DNA from: Cinclus cinclus
Taxonomy: Eukaryota > Chordata > Aves > Passeriformes > Cinclidae
Length of the DNA: 64,000 bases
Direction of reading: 5' to 3'
Assembly: GCF_963662255.1 (NCBI RefSeq)
Contig: NC_085046.1
Location: 23,641,620-23,705,619 of the forward strand
Shown: one piece after another, positions 26,773 to 40,811 of the stretch
How positions within the stretch are numbered: the first letter of the stretch is position 1
How the letters are laid out: every line of letters starts with the position of its first letter
Position numbers and translations under genes: made by a program
Notes under the pieces: generated by a model
Seen by the model: only the letters and a program-made list of their open reading frames with translations
The model's database searches: none
What the model was told of the DNA's origin: nothing

Positions 26773-29700
26773 CCAATCTTTAATTAACAATTTTTATTTT
26801 GCCATAGGTTTAAAGGGTGAAATAATTGTATTGCTTGTGGATCATAGTTTTCTGAGGCTCTTTCCTGACTGGATTTACAAATATGGAATCTGTGCAGGAG
26901 GTCTTGTTTTTCATAGGTTCAACATCCTGAAGTAGACCTACTGCTAGTTGGAGGTGGTCATTTGTTAATCAGCAAATGAAACTTCAGTGAAGCATTACAA
27001 ACCCTCAAGTTTTCCATTCCTGCTTCTGGGCAGATGGGCATTACTGTAAGCTTGCAATAAATGTGTCATTCTGAAATCTGTGAACTTGCCAGTTTGATTG
27101 AAGTGAGGAAGTTTATTTATCCTTCGTAACTCTTGTAGTTTTGTTTAAACATTTCTTAAGCAGTCTCAAGTTGTCATAAGGAGCATACACCTAAGTCTCA
27201 TTGTTACTTCAGTAAAGACACAGAAGCTTAGATCTCACTCTTAGAAGAATAAAAAGGAAAATCATGTTTCTTTTTTTTTACATTTTCCTAAACAATGCTG
27301 TCCATTGTTCCTGCTGGTACCTTGGTTCTCACTGGAGACTTTTAGTCTTGCGTCTTACTGAGTGGTTGGATGTGACTTGTTAGGAGTGGATTTGCAGGCA
27401 TGGAAGCATTACTGCAGTGTGCTGTGCAGATCCTGCCCAGCTAGTTTTTTCCCACAGACCTGCAACCCTACCAGGCAGCAAAAGGTGTGGATGGCAGAGC
27501 AGAGAGCCTGTCAGAGAAACCACTGTGTGGCTGTGGGGTCTGGTTATGCAACAAAGTGGGAATTAGACTTTTTCTGTCCATCATTGGTTCAAATGGCAGC
27601 ATGAACCCCACTTCTGCCTGACTGAAGTCAGTACAGCAGTAACTGATAGGAAAATACTAGCAAGATTTATTTCTGTGTGTGTACAACTATTCCTGATGTG
27701 GTGGCAGTAGGTATTCCAAATGAGTTGCTGCAGGTGCCCTGTGTTTTCAGACACCCTCAGCTGCTGTAAATGCGTCGCAGTCATGCACTGTGACTTTCAG
27801 TGTTTGTTCTTCACACTGACATCAAAACTGTGCCTGCTTTCATGCTTGTCTCCCAGCCGCCCATTGCAGGAGGTAACAAAAGCAGCAGTGCTGTCTCCTG
27901 AAACACATAGAAGATGAAGTGTACCTATTTTCATGAGAATATTTGTGAGGAGCTGAAGACTGAATGACTTGAGTCTGTAGTAGTAGCTGCAGTTGGCTGT
28001 CACCCTTGATATTTGGATAACAGTAAGATGACTTACTTGGGGTAAAATTGGATCTCCATGTACTTAGTTGCTCTAAATCCCAAGTAGGAATTGACAATAT
28101 TCTTAAGTAAGGTGTCTTTTACTCTGTTATCTATAGTTAATGCAGTATATGTGATTGACTAGGAAAGCTGTGGTTAATTTATTTAAAACTGTAGAAACAG
28201 CAGAGCCCTCTTCCCAGCACATGCCATGTCTAGTGGCAATAATAAAAAAAAACTTAGATCTGTTTTTAATATTTTAATTCACCTTAGTTTCCTATGATTC
28301 TTTTGTTTTTCCCAAATACAAAATACTGAAAAATTACCATTTTATATGCTGCTAGAGACAAGTAATATATTGTATCCAGTTTCATTTGGTCTGTGATTCT
28401 GATGGTTTTTTTTACCTGTCTGTTAATCAGCTACAAAGACATTTTAGAAAGACATCTTCTTGTTTGACTGTTGGAATAACTTCACTGTCGTGCTGGACTG
28501 CTTCTGCCAGTAAAAGACCTAAGTTCAGTCAGTAGCACTGAACCATATTCTGCTGTCAGAATTTTGCAGTTATCCTTTATGTTTGAGCAGAATTTGATCC
28601 CATTCTTTATTTTAAAAAAAATTGTTTTCTTTTTTCTCTTTGCTACAAGGCTGCTTTTCTTACTGCATCTGTTTACCACTTGTGTTGCAGAAGTCATCAT
28701 TGTAATTACCAGTGAAACCTCAAAAAAGAGGGAATCAGTCTTTTCTGTGTTTCAGGGAATTTTCATCTACAACTCTTAGGACAAAAACTAAATTAACTGC
28801 ATATTTTACTGACTCTGAGGACAGATTTGGAATGGAAGCTATTAGCTGGGCATGTCTTGGCCTGAAAGTTTTTGGCAAACTAATGAGGTCAAGGAAGAAA
28901 TTAAGAAAACTCAAAGGATTGATCTGTAGGAACAATTTAAGAACTCTCTAGTTAAGGTATGGAGTGATTAGAGTCATGTGATTACAATGTAAGTGTCTGG
29001 CATAAACAAGGAAATGGGGACCTGTTTAGGACAGTGGAAGAAAATGAGAAATGTAGACAGAAAAACTGAAAGCAAATTAAATGCTGAGATTATCACTTTT
29101 CATCAGAAATTGTAAACCTTACTGGTGAAGACATATCAGTTATATTAGTGGAGAAGATATGGGACTCAGTTTTCTGGGGACTTCTGTAGAGGTTCTTTGC
29201 TTTCTTTCTCATGTCCTCAAGTCTTTAATCATCAAGAGCATCTTTATAGATAATACAGATAAGTCTCTTTTCAGTGAACAATGCCAGAGTATGAATAATG
29301 CAAAAACAATCATGTTGGTATTGCTAATAGGCAGTTTGTCTTCAGAATCTTCCTACATTTGTTCAGGAAAAGTGTTTATTAAACAATTTCAAGCATATTT
29401 ATAAGTTTCTTGTCTATTAGCAAACAGGCAAAAGGACCATTTCTGACTGCAAATTATTTGCTATACACATTTCAATCACATATATATTTATTTATTTTTA
29501 AAAAAGTTTTTCTCTGTTTCTGTGTAAAAAAAACCCTGGCTTATGTCATCATTGAAAATAGTGAAAAATGTTAAGTCATTTATCATTCTAATGAGAAAAT
29601 AATCTCAACTGTAAACAGAAAAAGATAAGTAAGAAAACCATCAGTCTTCAGTTGTCATGCTGCTCCCTCTAGACAGCTTGTTAAGTCACATTGAAGTTAG

Positions 29701-29895
29701 AGAGTGTATGCCATGGAAAGACTTCTCAAGCAAATTTTGGGAAACAAACCACCAAAACTGGTATGATTTTGTTCATGTCTTTTGTTATTATGTCATGTAA
29801 AAAGCCCAGATAGAATATTAAACAGACAAATATGAAACTTCTGTATAGAGTTTGGGTATGGGACAGGAGGTTTTTCATGCACATCTAGTTTGGTT

Positions 29896-29900
29896 TTGCA
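29896..29900. repeat. Target-site duplication, left copy (TTGCA)
   Basis: TTGCA immediately precedes the LTR that starts TGTTGAGG. The same five bases follow the LTR at 30604-30608. A 5-bp duplication is the usual length for ERVL-class integrations. Confidence 0.85.
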
Positions 29901-30603
29901 TGTTGAGGGTTAGTTCTCTCCCTTTTATCCCTCTGTGGAATTTTCCCCATTGTCATGCTAAGATACCTGTTGACTGGGCCCTGGTGACAAGGGGGAGGGG
30001 AGGGAAGAGGGAAACCCCTCGATATCCAAACATCCAGAAGAGCAGATGGAAGGCTCTGGCTCGGCCCATTTCCCCTGTGGAGTTGGGACAAGAAGGACGA
30101 ACGCCACCTCAGCCCCATCCCTGCCATCCCAGCACCGGGAGCCATCCTCACTGCTGTCAGACCCTGCCCGGCTGTCTTCTCGCTGTGAACTACCAACATC
30201 CAGCACTCTGCTGAGCACCAGAACCCACACCGTGAGCGGAGGGCTCTCTCTCCATCTCTCTCTCCCCCTGGGACAGCGCTGCCATCACCCCCAGCCCTCC
30301 TGCAGCTCTGTGGGACCCGCCCGCCCCCAGCACCGGGAACTGCAGCTCAGGGAAAAGGTGCCTGCAGCCAAAAAACACTGGGACTGAGTTACTGTTCTGT
30401 TTGTGGGTAATTTCATAGCTGTTGTTGTTCTTGTTTGTCTTGTTAGATATACTAGTAAAGAACTGTTATTCCTACCCCCATATCTTTGCCTGAGAGCTCT
30501 CTTAATTCCAAATTTATAATAATCGGAAGAATCACATTTTTTTTTCAGTCCAAGGGGAAGCTTCTGCTTTCCTTGGCAAACACCTGCCTTTCAAACGAGG
30601 ACA
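29901..30603 (+). mobile_element. Solo LTR of an ERVL-like endogenous retrovirus
   Basis: A 703-bp element starts TGTTGAGGG and ends GAGGACA, so it has the TG...CA ends of a retroviral LTR (TGT...ACA). It is flanked by perfect 5-bp repeats TTGCA. The middle is strikingly GC-rich compared with the intron around it. The 3' part carries AGTAAA at 30454-30459 followed by gttattcctacccccatatc and tttgcctgagagctctctta, a stretch I recall from passerine ERVL-like LTRs. That places the element in plus orientation, sense to the host gene. No gag, pol or env sequence is attached, so it is the product of LTR-LTR recombination. The intact duplication and ends suggest a fairly young insertion. The overlapping open frames of 90-120 codons on both strands reflect its GC content and are not genes. 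Confidence 0.88.
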
Positions 30604-30608
30604 TTGCA
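30604..30608. repeat. Target-site duplication, right copy (TTGCA)
   Basis: Right-hand copy of the 5-bp duplication, directly after GAGGACA, the 3' end of the LTR. Confidence 0.85.
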
Positions 30609-33600
30609 TTATTCAGATAGCCCTGTTGGGATTGTGATACTCATTACAGAGTGTGTAGAGTGGACATTCGAATTAGAAAAATGGGAGTTTTAAAGTGGAA
30701 GCATACTTTAGTGCCACAAAGGTTCTTAAAGAACTGATGTAAATTTTACAAATTGATTTTTAAAAGTATCCTTCTAATAATTAAAAGTGAGGACTCGCTG
30801 TGTTGTGCAGGGAGATAGTATAACCAGTGAAGTACACTGTGGTATAATTTAAAACAATCAGCCACTTTTTAGTACTGGTAATTTCCTAACTCTTCTGTTG
30901 CTTCAGGCAGTTGTGATTGTGTGGCTGAGGGATGAGGAAAAAAGACAGCCAGAGACAAATTATGCTTAGGCTGGAATAACAGCAGAGCTGCTGGCAGCAC
31001 CACAGTGTGATGGCCATGGCTGCTCCAGGAGTCAGAAATTCTCCTGCTGATTTCTGCTTGCAGATGGGGCAGTGGTTCACACTTAGGGATAGTTTGTTAT
31101 CTTCAAACCAGTCCTCACAGTGGGTTAAGGAAAATGAGGGTCCCAGCTGGTAAAAGTCCCAAACCTTTACCTTTTCCTGTTTGGGCTGCAGTCTCTGTAG
31201 AGCTGTGAACCCTCACCCAGTTGTTAGGTTTGTCCTGTTCATGCCCATTTCCATGGAGGCCACTCTTATACCAGACAAGATTATGGGATGGCAATAAAAA
31301 ACCTTAGTCTGTTAAAGTCAAGTTCCTCTGAGTGGTGGGCCTGGGTGGTTTCTCCAGTCTCTACCTGCCTCCAAAGTTTTTTCTTACTGCTTACTTTTTC
31401 CAGGGGGAATCTTCAGTTAAAGCCATACAGAGTTGGTTGTGAGGATTCATATTTCCTTCCACCTCTTGCTTCATTGAGTTAGGTTTAAAAATAAAATGCT
31501 TTTATTCTTAAACTTCCTTCTCCTTTGTTTTTTCAATGGTGAGCATCACTCTTCCCAGATGTCCACCTTCCTTTCCCTGTGCTTCCCTGAAATTGCTCCT
31601 CTATTTTGTTCCTTGTTAATTAATTATACTATTCTCAGCTTCAGGGTTTCTTTTTTATTCTCCTTTGGCTTCTTCAAGGTTGTGATAAAATCCCGTAACT
31701 TGTGTATCAAGAGACTTACTCCTTGTACTTGTTAGTTATCTTGCAGCATCTACTTTGTCATAGAGACCAGAAACAACACAGTAGTAAATTGCAGGCAATC
31801 CACTATTTCTAAATTACTTTGTCCTTCCATGCCATCCTCCTCCATGTTTTTTACTAGTTTTGTAAATCCTGCTGTCACCATTAAGGGCAAAAATATTTCA
31901 TCTTTTCAGTAAGTAGTAAGGCATTTTAAAAGAAACTTCATAGTACAATATCAGGGCTTTATTGCCTCACTGGCCATTTATTTGAAGACATATGAAATGC
32001 TTCTGTGCTTATACAAGGAGATAAGAAAATTGAGGTAGATGAATGGGTGAATGAAAGATAAGAAATATGACTGTTAGACCTCTCTCTTCCTTAGCAGGAA
32101 AGACCTGTTAGCAGATAGTGCCTTGTATCTCTAAGTGAAATGTGACCATCAAGAAATGGGGAGGCAGCAGGGCAGTGTAGGGAGCTAAGGGCTTTTTGCT
32201 TAGCAGTTGGCAGAGCACAGCACTGTGGCTGTTGTTGACAGCAGTTGAGAAACTTAGCTAGAGGTCAGATTAAAAAAAAAATAATAAAGTGAGCCAAGAG
32301 GGAAACATCAGGAATAATTAAATTCCAATATGATTAGTTTTTATATAACCTTGTTGCAGCACATTCTCCATTGCTGGCAGGCTAAACAAAGAGGTCTCCT
32401 GATCCACATGTAAAATCTGTATGAATTTGGTTTGAATTCTTCCATCTTTTCTGTGTTTGTAGGCAACAAAACAATCAGATCAATAATGCCCATTCATCTT
32501 GCTAAGATATTCCAAAACAATCTTGAATGTGGGATAAAGAAGATAAATCTTCATTAGTATGAGAAACAGGACTGAATGAAGCACAGTGCCCAAAGCTGCA
32601 TTTACACTGATAAAGAAATAGAGGAAGAAATTAGGGAGCAATTTCACCCCAAGTTAGGATGGAAAACACAAACCAGAGAATGGGATATGTCTGAAGACAC
32701 ATTTTAGCTCTGGAAAGTTGGCATGCAAGGATACACTGAGAGATGAAAAACCAACAAAAATCATATCAAGGTTTGTTGTTTGATTACTTGAGCATATTCA
32801 TCTTCAAATAAGAGTAACCAGTTTCTTTGTCTTTCTCTTTGTTCCAACACAGTAAAACTTGGTAGTTCTTATCTTTTGCTTAAAGTTTTAGCCTGAAGTT
32901 TTCTGGAAGCTGACAGGCTGCACACATCTTTTCAACTTAGGGCAAGATTATACAGAACTCCAACCACACTAACCACTCCAACACAAAGTCAGGAGCAAGC
33001 CAAATCTCACAGAGTGAATTGCAATTAAATTGCAATTGGAAGATATTTTCCAGTGGTAAAACATTAGTGTGTCTGACCTCAGTCTGCAGCAGCAGAGCTT
33101 CCAAATAGCAATTTCCCTAAAATGGTAAAAGGTTGTGTTTTTTTCTATTTCTTTCCATGGCAATACTTCTAACACGTAAGAAAAATCTGTGCAATAGAAT
33201 ACGTATCTAGTTTTTCATGTAAATCTCCTTAAAATGCAGAGAATAGTGACATGATTTGGTTTGAAAATGTAATTTTAGCATGCTGTTTAGGTGAATTTGT
33301 ATTTGCTGCATTTTTTTTATGTCGTGCTTTAGTTAATTGCTCTCAGTCCATACTTTATCAGTGCTAATCCAAAATTTAGGAAACAGGATTAGCCACAATG
33401 TGAGATGGATTTCAAACAAGAAAAAATTTTTATTTATGCTCAGAGGTGTAAGAAAAACAGAAGCTCAGTCATTACAGTTATACCATATTTGCATAAATGA
33501 GAGCCAAATAAATAATCTCTTTTTTTCCCCTTTGCTTCTTTGTTGGAGTGTTTTTGAGATAGAAGATACACATTAATTCATGTTTTACTTGTTTTATATC

Positions 33601-33675
33601 AGCTGACTTGAAGTGGTGAGGCTATAGCCTAGAAGATACTGTGATCTTTTGCGGACAGAATAACTTATCTTGCTT

Positions 33676-33768
33676 CCCCCCCCCCCCCCCTTTTTTTTTC
33701 TTGGTTAGTTGGTTTGGTTTTGTAGTTTGTTTGTTTGTTTTTTTGTGTTTGTTTGTTTGTTTGTTTGT
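33676..33768. repeat. C15-T9 run followed by (GTTT)n
   Basis: Fifteen C in a row are followed by nine T, then GGTT and GTTT units. A pyrimidine-rich homopolymer stretch like this is prone to assembly and length errors. The lysine/asparagine/threonine-rich minus-strand open frame here is the repeat translated. Confidence 0.93.
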
Positions 33769-36700
33769 GTTCCAGCTTTACAAGTGAGGAATTGTACATG
33801 TAAGTTTTCATTGTTTCAGTGATGTATAGCATGGTCTTAAACTTCATTGCTAATTTAGAGTGTTCAGTATTCAATGAATAATATATATGTCCTTTCCTCA
33901 ACTATTTTAAACATGGGGTAAGAGTTGAGTGTAAATGGATGTCTTTGGTGTGGGCTTTCTCATTCTTTATGGTTCTGTATAATGATGTAGTTGGGAAAAA
34001 GGAGGCACTGCTGCTTTGCTCACCATTAATTTGCTGTTGCCAGAATAACTCAGTTTGGGACTACCTGATGCTGAGAGATGCTGTGCACTGGACTAATCTT
34101 AATGAGTTAGCAAATAGTTGTAGTACATAAGAAGGAAAAGGATTATAATAATGCAGCACTGAAAGGATGTGCAGTATGCTCACCATCACGAAGCTTATAA
34201 GTTATAATACATTTATTATAATTTTGTCTGAGACATTGCAGAAACTTCAAAATGAGTCACATTACAGATGCTTATATATCACCTTGTTTCTCCAGCATCT
34301 AGCTGTGAGCTTTGATCATGCTAACATTGATGGAAAAGCTGCTTCTCACCTTTGAACAGCTGACCTGTCTCTTGGGCAGTTTATAAAGACAGAGCCAGTA
34401 TGGAGTTGGTGTCCCCACCACACCAAGGGTTCTCAGAAATATTGTCCGTGCTACATTTTTGCATGATTGTGAGATACAAGATGTGTGCTGGAAATGCATT
34501 TTAAGCCAGAACCATTCCAGGGCAGACATCTGCACACCTGCTGCCTCTGTTGTGTGGTGTGGAAAGCCCAGAGTGTCTCAGCTGCTGGTGAACTCTTGGG
34601 GTTCAGCAGCCAGGGGCTCTCTGTGCATCATCAGGATAATCCCTGCAGTCCCAGCCACCTCCCGTGTCATGTGCTGCCCAAAAATGAGAAAACAAATTTA
34701 TCCCAACACCTCTTTAGGGTGACTCTGAAATACTGGAAAGCTTATCAGCAAGCTCTTTAGAAATGTTGTTTAAGAGGAACAAGGAGGTGGTGGAAAATAT
34801 TTCTCTCTGAACAGAAATGTCCAGGAGACCACACAAAACAAAGGATTCATCAGCAATCTTACTTAGGGTGGCTGCACATTGAGATGTCTAACTGTGATAA
34901 AAGGTGCCTATGGTAATAAAATCCCCTCCAGTTCCCTTTTTTTATGGGGAACAGGCCTGTGCTGCCTGCTGGGGTCTCATGGCCACAGAAACCTGCTGTG
35001 ATAGATGGATGCATGAAAATTAGGCAAATAGTTTGTGACTATTGAGTGTCCTTTTAAAATAGTGCCTTTTAGGAGATGGAAAGTTATATGACTTGAAAAC
35101 ATGACAAAGAGCCTTAATATATTAAAATAATTTTCTAATTGTGTGTATTTCTGGAGATTCTTGCACTACTTGCCAATAAATTGCATGGGATTTTGGGTTT
35201 TCTTTCAGATGTTTCAGTTACTCATTTGAAACAGTACACAAAACACTGTAATAAACACCTGGTGTCTGATGGATGGTTGCAAGTGCTTTAAAAGTTCTTT
35301 GCAATTAGATGAATCTAATGGAAAGTCCATCATAAAAGATGAATTTAAAAAAAATAGTAGTAATATGTAGTTTTGCCAAAAGCTTTTTCCTGCATGAAAA
35401 GGCTACTTTTCCCTCCCCCATTGCCCCACTTTTTGTCTACATATAGATGTGTGGGAGAGATAGAGGAAGCATGATGACTCTGGAAAGTCTGTGTCCTTGG
35501 GAGGTGGAAGGTGAGGGGGACTCCAGCCTCCCTGTTTTTTTGGTGTTTTGTTGTTGTTTTTTTTTTAATTTTTTTAATTGAGCCGTGAAGATAATAATTC
35601 AGGTATTTGGAAGTACTTCCAAGATTACTTATTAAATATCTCCTGGAATAATTTCTGAATTTCTATGAAGAAGGTGGGGGGTTTTTTCCACCAGTAAAAA
35701 TATTTTTGCTTCTATTATTTTAAAATATAAGTATTCAAAATTCAGTTTCAGGGACATCCCATAACAATATAATACAAGTCTTCATTTAATATAATTTGCC
35801 TTTCAGAATTTCTTGGAGAATGCAATGAAATTTAATTCCTTTATAAATTTACTATATGACCATGTATTCAATATGTTATTGCCCTGAAAAACACATTTAT
35901 TGCTATGTAAGTCTAGAGCGATATTTTGAGAGCAAGAATTTGAATAAAATTTGTTATAAAGCTACTTATGAAAAGTAAATTACTGGGATGAGTAGTGAAC
36001 CCTTCTGGGGTTCCTGAATGGTCTGTAAATAACAGGTAGTATTCACAAATGGGAGAGGCTGGAGTTTAGTCCTAAGTGTTTTCACTGCAAGTGGTGCAAA
36101 TGCATCCTTACTGTAGACCTTAATATTAATTACTATGGCTAAACCTAATTTATATTTCTATTGCAAAAAATTACAGCTAAACTGTACAGTAAAAGGGTAC
36201 TTATACTACTGGGTGCATGAATTAATAAGATCATTAATTATAATTCAGGTAGTATTGGGAATCAAGAAGGTGACAGGGATATTCTGGGGAGGAGATTTTG
36301 TTATTTCTGAGTCTCAGTCTTCTACAGCTACCTTTAGCCATGTCATTGTTCCATTTTGCTCTGGGTTGTTCTCTAGGTATGTTATGGACCTCAGAGTGGC
36401 ACACTGGTAACTGTGTATTAGGCAGTTTGATGTGATTTTAATTGCAAACTGTATTATAATTTTATCTGCTCTGCAGCTGTGCTGCTATTCCCCCTTGGAA
36501 CAACCTGCTTTTCATTTTTTTGTGAGCAGATTTGTTACTGATTTCAGAGCTATATGTGTAAGAATAAAAAATTCTGATCAATAATGATTTCTTGGAAGAG
36601 ACAACATTGTGTAATTGAATGCTTATAGAAATAACATAATACAATACTTTGAGTAGAAGGTTCTTTTGAAGAAAATAAGCTTGAATGGGGAATTTTATTT

Positions 36701-38003
36701 GTGGTATGTTTGCACTATACTGAAAATCATTTCTTTTTTGGCTACATACAAGGCACATCCTCCAGTGTCAGCGTAAATAAAAAATAGCAGTGTAGCATAT
36801 TTCACACTGGACACTGCAGTTCAGATTAGAAATCTGCTGTGTCAGCTCTTCTACAAACAGAGAGGAATTATCTTAGAGACATTCTTTGTCGATACCACAA
36901 TCCATTGTATATTACAACATAACAGACTTTTCTTGCTCTCATTTGAGATAAATTACTAAATAGTGCACTTTAAAAACAAAATACTGTAAAAGGCCAACTT
37001 TTAAAGGGATAACAATGAAAGAATTTCTGACCAAAGAGAGTAAAGGAGCAGAATGAAACTTTGGGAGATGGTGGTAGAGAGGGAAACCCTGCCAGGCAAA
37101 GAGTTGATAAAATCCCAAGATTTTATAATCTGGGGAAAGATAATGCTAGAGACAAACACAGATGCAGGCAGGAAGGGCAGAAGCAAATGGTAAAACCATT
37201 ACTCAGACCACACCTAAGCTTTCATCAGTTCTGTTCCAGGAGCCAAGAAACTCAAGAGCCATGGAGAAATGTGAGTGATTTGATGGAAAATGATAGGCAA
37301 TGCCTTTTTGAGCCCCAAATACTTGATCAAGGTGGAGATGGCTTTGTCAGTGCAGTCTGTGCTGTTTTATCCCTGGTAATTCAGGCAATTTAGGCAGTGG
37401 CTAAGCACAGTTGTGTCCCACCTCTTTGGAGAATTTGCCCTCCACACCAAGCCAGGCTGCCAGCACTAGCAGGCAGTGCTAACTACAAGCACCAAAGAAA
37501 TTTCCTTTTTTCCTCAGTTCCTAGTGGAACTGGCAGCACTGGCAGACCCACTGCCAGTACTCCAGCCAGTGATTTTGGGGCTGGTCCGAGAACATTTCCC
37601 TGCATGTCATGGGACTCAGCTCTTAATCTCAGACAAAACCACCAAGCCATTCTTATTTCCATCTGCTTCAGTGATGATGGTAGAAGTTTTAAGGACTTAA
37701 AGTTCAATTTTTATCTGGAACAGAACTTACTCTTTTTGGAATAACTCTTATTTGCAAAAAAAGGCAATATGCTGATGGTAGCAAGTTTGTATTTGCCAGT
37801 CTCAACAACAAACACCACTTCCTGGAAGTATCTGTTCTATGATGTAATGCTGATAGGTCAATTAAATTTTAATTCAGAAGAGCAAACACCCTGCCTAACA
37901 TAGGAGTGAAAATGTTGGTGAAATTTTTGGTGAAAAATCCATAATGAAAGAAACCAAATCAATTCCAGATCTGGTTGCTTTACAAAACATACAAACAAAC
38001 ATA

Positions 38004-38004
<1 letters not shown>

Positions 38005-38045
<41 letters not shown>
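38005..38045. repeat. (GC)5(AC)16 microsatellite
   Basis: Alternating GC dinucleotides pass directly into a perfect AC run, giving about 41 bases of alternating purine-pyrimidine. The poly-VC open frames on the minus strand here are artefacts of the repeat. Confidence 0.97.
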
Positions 38046-38047
<2 letters not shown>

Positions 38048-39848
38048 AAACCTCAAAAAATAAACAGCAAAAAAACCCACCCCAAAAAGACTCCACATCA
38101 AGAATAGCAAGCTATATTTAAACACTCATGTGTAAAACATTTCTGGGGTAAAATTTTCATTTTACATTAAAATGAGATGAGGGACCTTTAGAGAATTGTT
38201 TGGCTACATTACCATTTTTAATTTGAAAGAAAATTAAAAGAACAAAGCACAAAGTAGATTAAACTAGCCAGAAAGTCTAATGCACTACTGCTTTTATAGT
38301 TGAAAACAGGCAGAAAGAGGCAACTCAGCTATATTCAAATGGTTACAGTTTTGATGATAATAGCACAACTTCCAGCTGTTAAATGGCCTAATACAATATC
38401 TTATCCACTGTTGGCTTTAAGGTTCTTTTACAAAGCAATTAAAATAAAAGGCCCAAAGCAGAGAGCACAGAAACACATGAGTAAATAAAGATTCTGCACT
38501 GCAGCCCATGGGGCAGGACCCAAGCTGCAGGAAGGAAAAAGTGTGAGGAGGAAGGAATAGCAGAAAGAATGTGCTACGAACTGACAACAACCTCCCATCC
38601 CCATCTTGCTGTGCCACTTGGGGTGGGGAGTGAGGTAGATGAGTCAGGAATGAAGAACTGAAGCTGAACTTGGGAAGAAGGGGGAGAGGACGGTGGAATT
38701 TTTAATTGTTTCAATTTGCCTTTGCTTCTCACTAAACAAATCTACTTTAGTTGCCAGGAAATGAAAATAATTTTCCCCCAGCTAAGTCTGCTTTTTACTA
38801 TGATGGTAACTGGTGACCAGTCTCCCTGACTTTTCTCAACAGCCAGGCCTTTGCATTGTATTTTCTCCCCTGTCCTGTTGAAGAAGGGGTGTGAGTGGCT
38901 GGCCAAAATAAACCCACCTCACCATGGTCAGTATTTTAAACTATTCATTTAAATTTGCTTTCTGCTTTTCTATTAATCATCAACACCACATTAAGACTCC
39001 CAACCCACAAAAGTTCCTTAATTTTTACAGACCAGAAAATTTTTACATGTCATGTTTGTAGACCATGGAAGTGGAGTAGTAATCCAAAAGAACACAGTGA
39101 ATCTTAAAAAACCATTGTTTTTAAAAGATTCAAGTGTACATTCTACTAAATTGGACAATTTAGGGTATCCAGAGTTTTATATATGAATATAGGACAGATA
39201 GCACAGATGATGCTCAAAACTAGAGCAAGACATGATTCAGTTGCAGCATGTCAAAACAGAAACACTGCTGAGATGATCAGTTGAAAAAACAAAGGCAGAG
39301 AAAGTCCATGAAAAGGGACTAATAAAGGGAAATGAGAAGCTGAAGTCTCTCAGAATAATTTCACTTTTGTGAAGGCCAGAATGTTTCTTGCCACTTATTC
39401 AAGATCCCTGTTCAAATATGACTCTGTCCCATGATGAGACAGGCTTGAAGTCTCTAGTCAACAATTTGTAAGACTTTCCAAGCGTCTCTATTTGGAATTT
39501 GTTTCTGAATCCATCTGGTATCTGCTAGTGGGAATGACAGTATCTGCAGTGAAAAAGGGTACTGAAGCATGGTGAAATAGGTGTCCTCAGACTGTTTTAA
39601 AAATGTAAGTGAGCCTGTATAAAGGTAATAAGACAATGCAGCTGTACCCAGAACTCCATTTTAAATGCTTATACTTATATAAGTTAACTCGCTTGTTTAT
39701 ATAGTTTCCAAAGTTTCAATGAAATGTATCTGCACCAAAGAAAATCACTCAGCATCATTACTACTATTGGTGTCTACCACAGTGCAAGGAAAAAAAAAAA
39801 AGTGTTCTCATTTCTAGTGACTAGAAAGACAAATAAAGCATGAATCAA

Positions 39849-39882
39849 AGACCTATCTTCAAAGCATTTTGAAGATAGGTCT
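39849..39882. repeat. Perfect 15-bp inverted repeat with 4-base loop
   Basis: The left arm agacctatcttcaaa (39849-39863) and right arm tttgaagataggtct (39868-39882) are exact reverse complements around GCAT. The stem is shorter than a typical microRNA precursor and no longer palindrome surrounds it. Confidence 0.9.
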
Positions 39883-40359
39883 GAGAGACTCCTATATTTG
39901 ACACCAGGATGACAAAGTTAATTGCCAGTTTTCATTACAGCCCACAATTTTAAATCAACAGAAGCAAAATTTAAGTGTTCAAACCTTATTCACCTGTCAC
40001 AAATACGGTTCAAGAAGTTCAACTCCAGAGAAGTACAAAGAGCCTTGAAGCTTCATAACTGCAAATGTCATCAGGTAGGACAGTACAGAAATCATAATTC
40101 CTTTCCTCTGCCTTATATTGAAGGAATTTAAAGAATTACCAAGGGTGTACTCTTTGTCTTGTACAATATCCCATAAACCCATTCTGAAAAGCTGAGACTG
40201 ATGAAGTTCAGAAAACACCTACTGCCTTCTTGGTTGCTTGCTTCTGGCTGGGTGTATAGGAAAAAATCTTTCATTAAATGTAACAGAAACACTGTGAGTC
40301 CACTTTAGTCTTGTTGAAATTAAGTATTTCTGGGCTATCCCCCACCCCGATCAATTAAC

Positions 40360-40419
40360 AAAAAAATCAAAACAAAACAAAACAAAACAAAACAAAAAAC
40401 AAACAAACAAAAAACCCCA
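40360..40419. repeat. (CAAAA)n / (CAAA)n simple repeat
   Basis: An A-run is followed by about five CAAAA units and then CAAA units. The motif is the same as at 6070-6213. Confidence 0.92.
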
Positions 40420-40811
40420 AACAACAAATTTCTGGACACAAATAAATGCTTGTAATAGAGCAAAGTTCCTTTTAACAGATTACCTTAGTAAGAGACACCA
40501 AAACCCCTCAGTTTGAATGAAATTTTGTCCAAACCAGGAAAAATTATAGGGCTTCATTATTTTGTTTGGTTGATCCTAGAAAAACCACAGTCACCTTCAG
40601 TACTTGCTCTCTTACAGATACTACTTCATCCAAAAATTTCAAGACAGGTAAGGACTTACTCTACTAACCAAACTTTTAGTATCACTGCAGCCCTTGGTAA
40701 AGGAAAAAATATGGATTGGCTTCTCTATACTTTACAGGCACTCATGGTTAGCAGCACAAGTACAATCCCAAGAGCAATTAACAATGCAAAACATGTGTTC
40801 CTGCAAAACTC

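Noticed and set aside
29852..30387. Overlapping open frames of 90-120 codons on both strands
   Set aside because: They lie in the GC-rich solo LTR, have no recognisable domain, and are open in several frames at once.
37858..38125. Minus-strand frames rich in Cys-Val
   Set aside because: Translation of the AC microsatellite.
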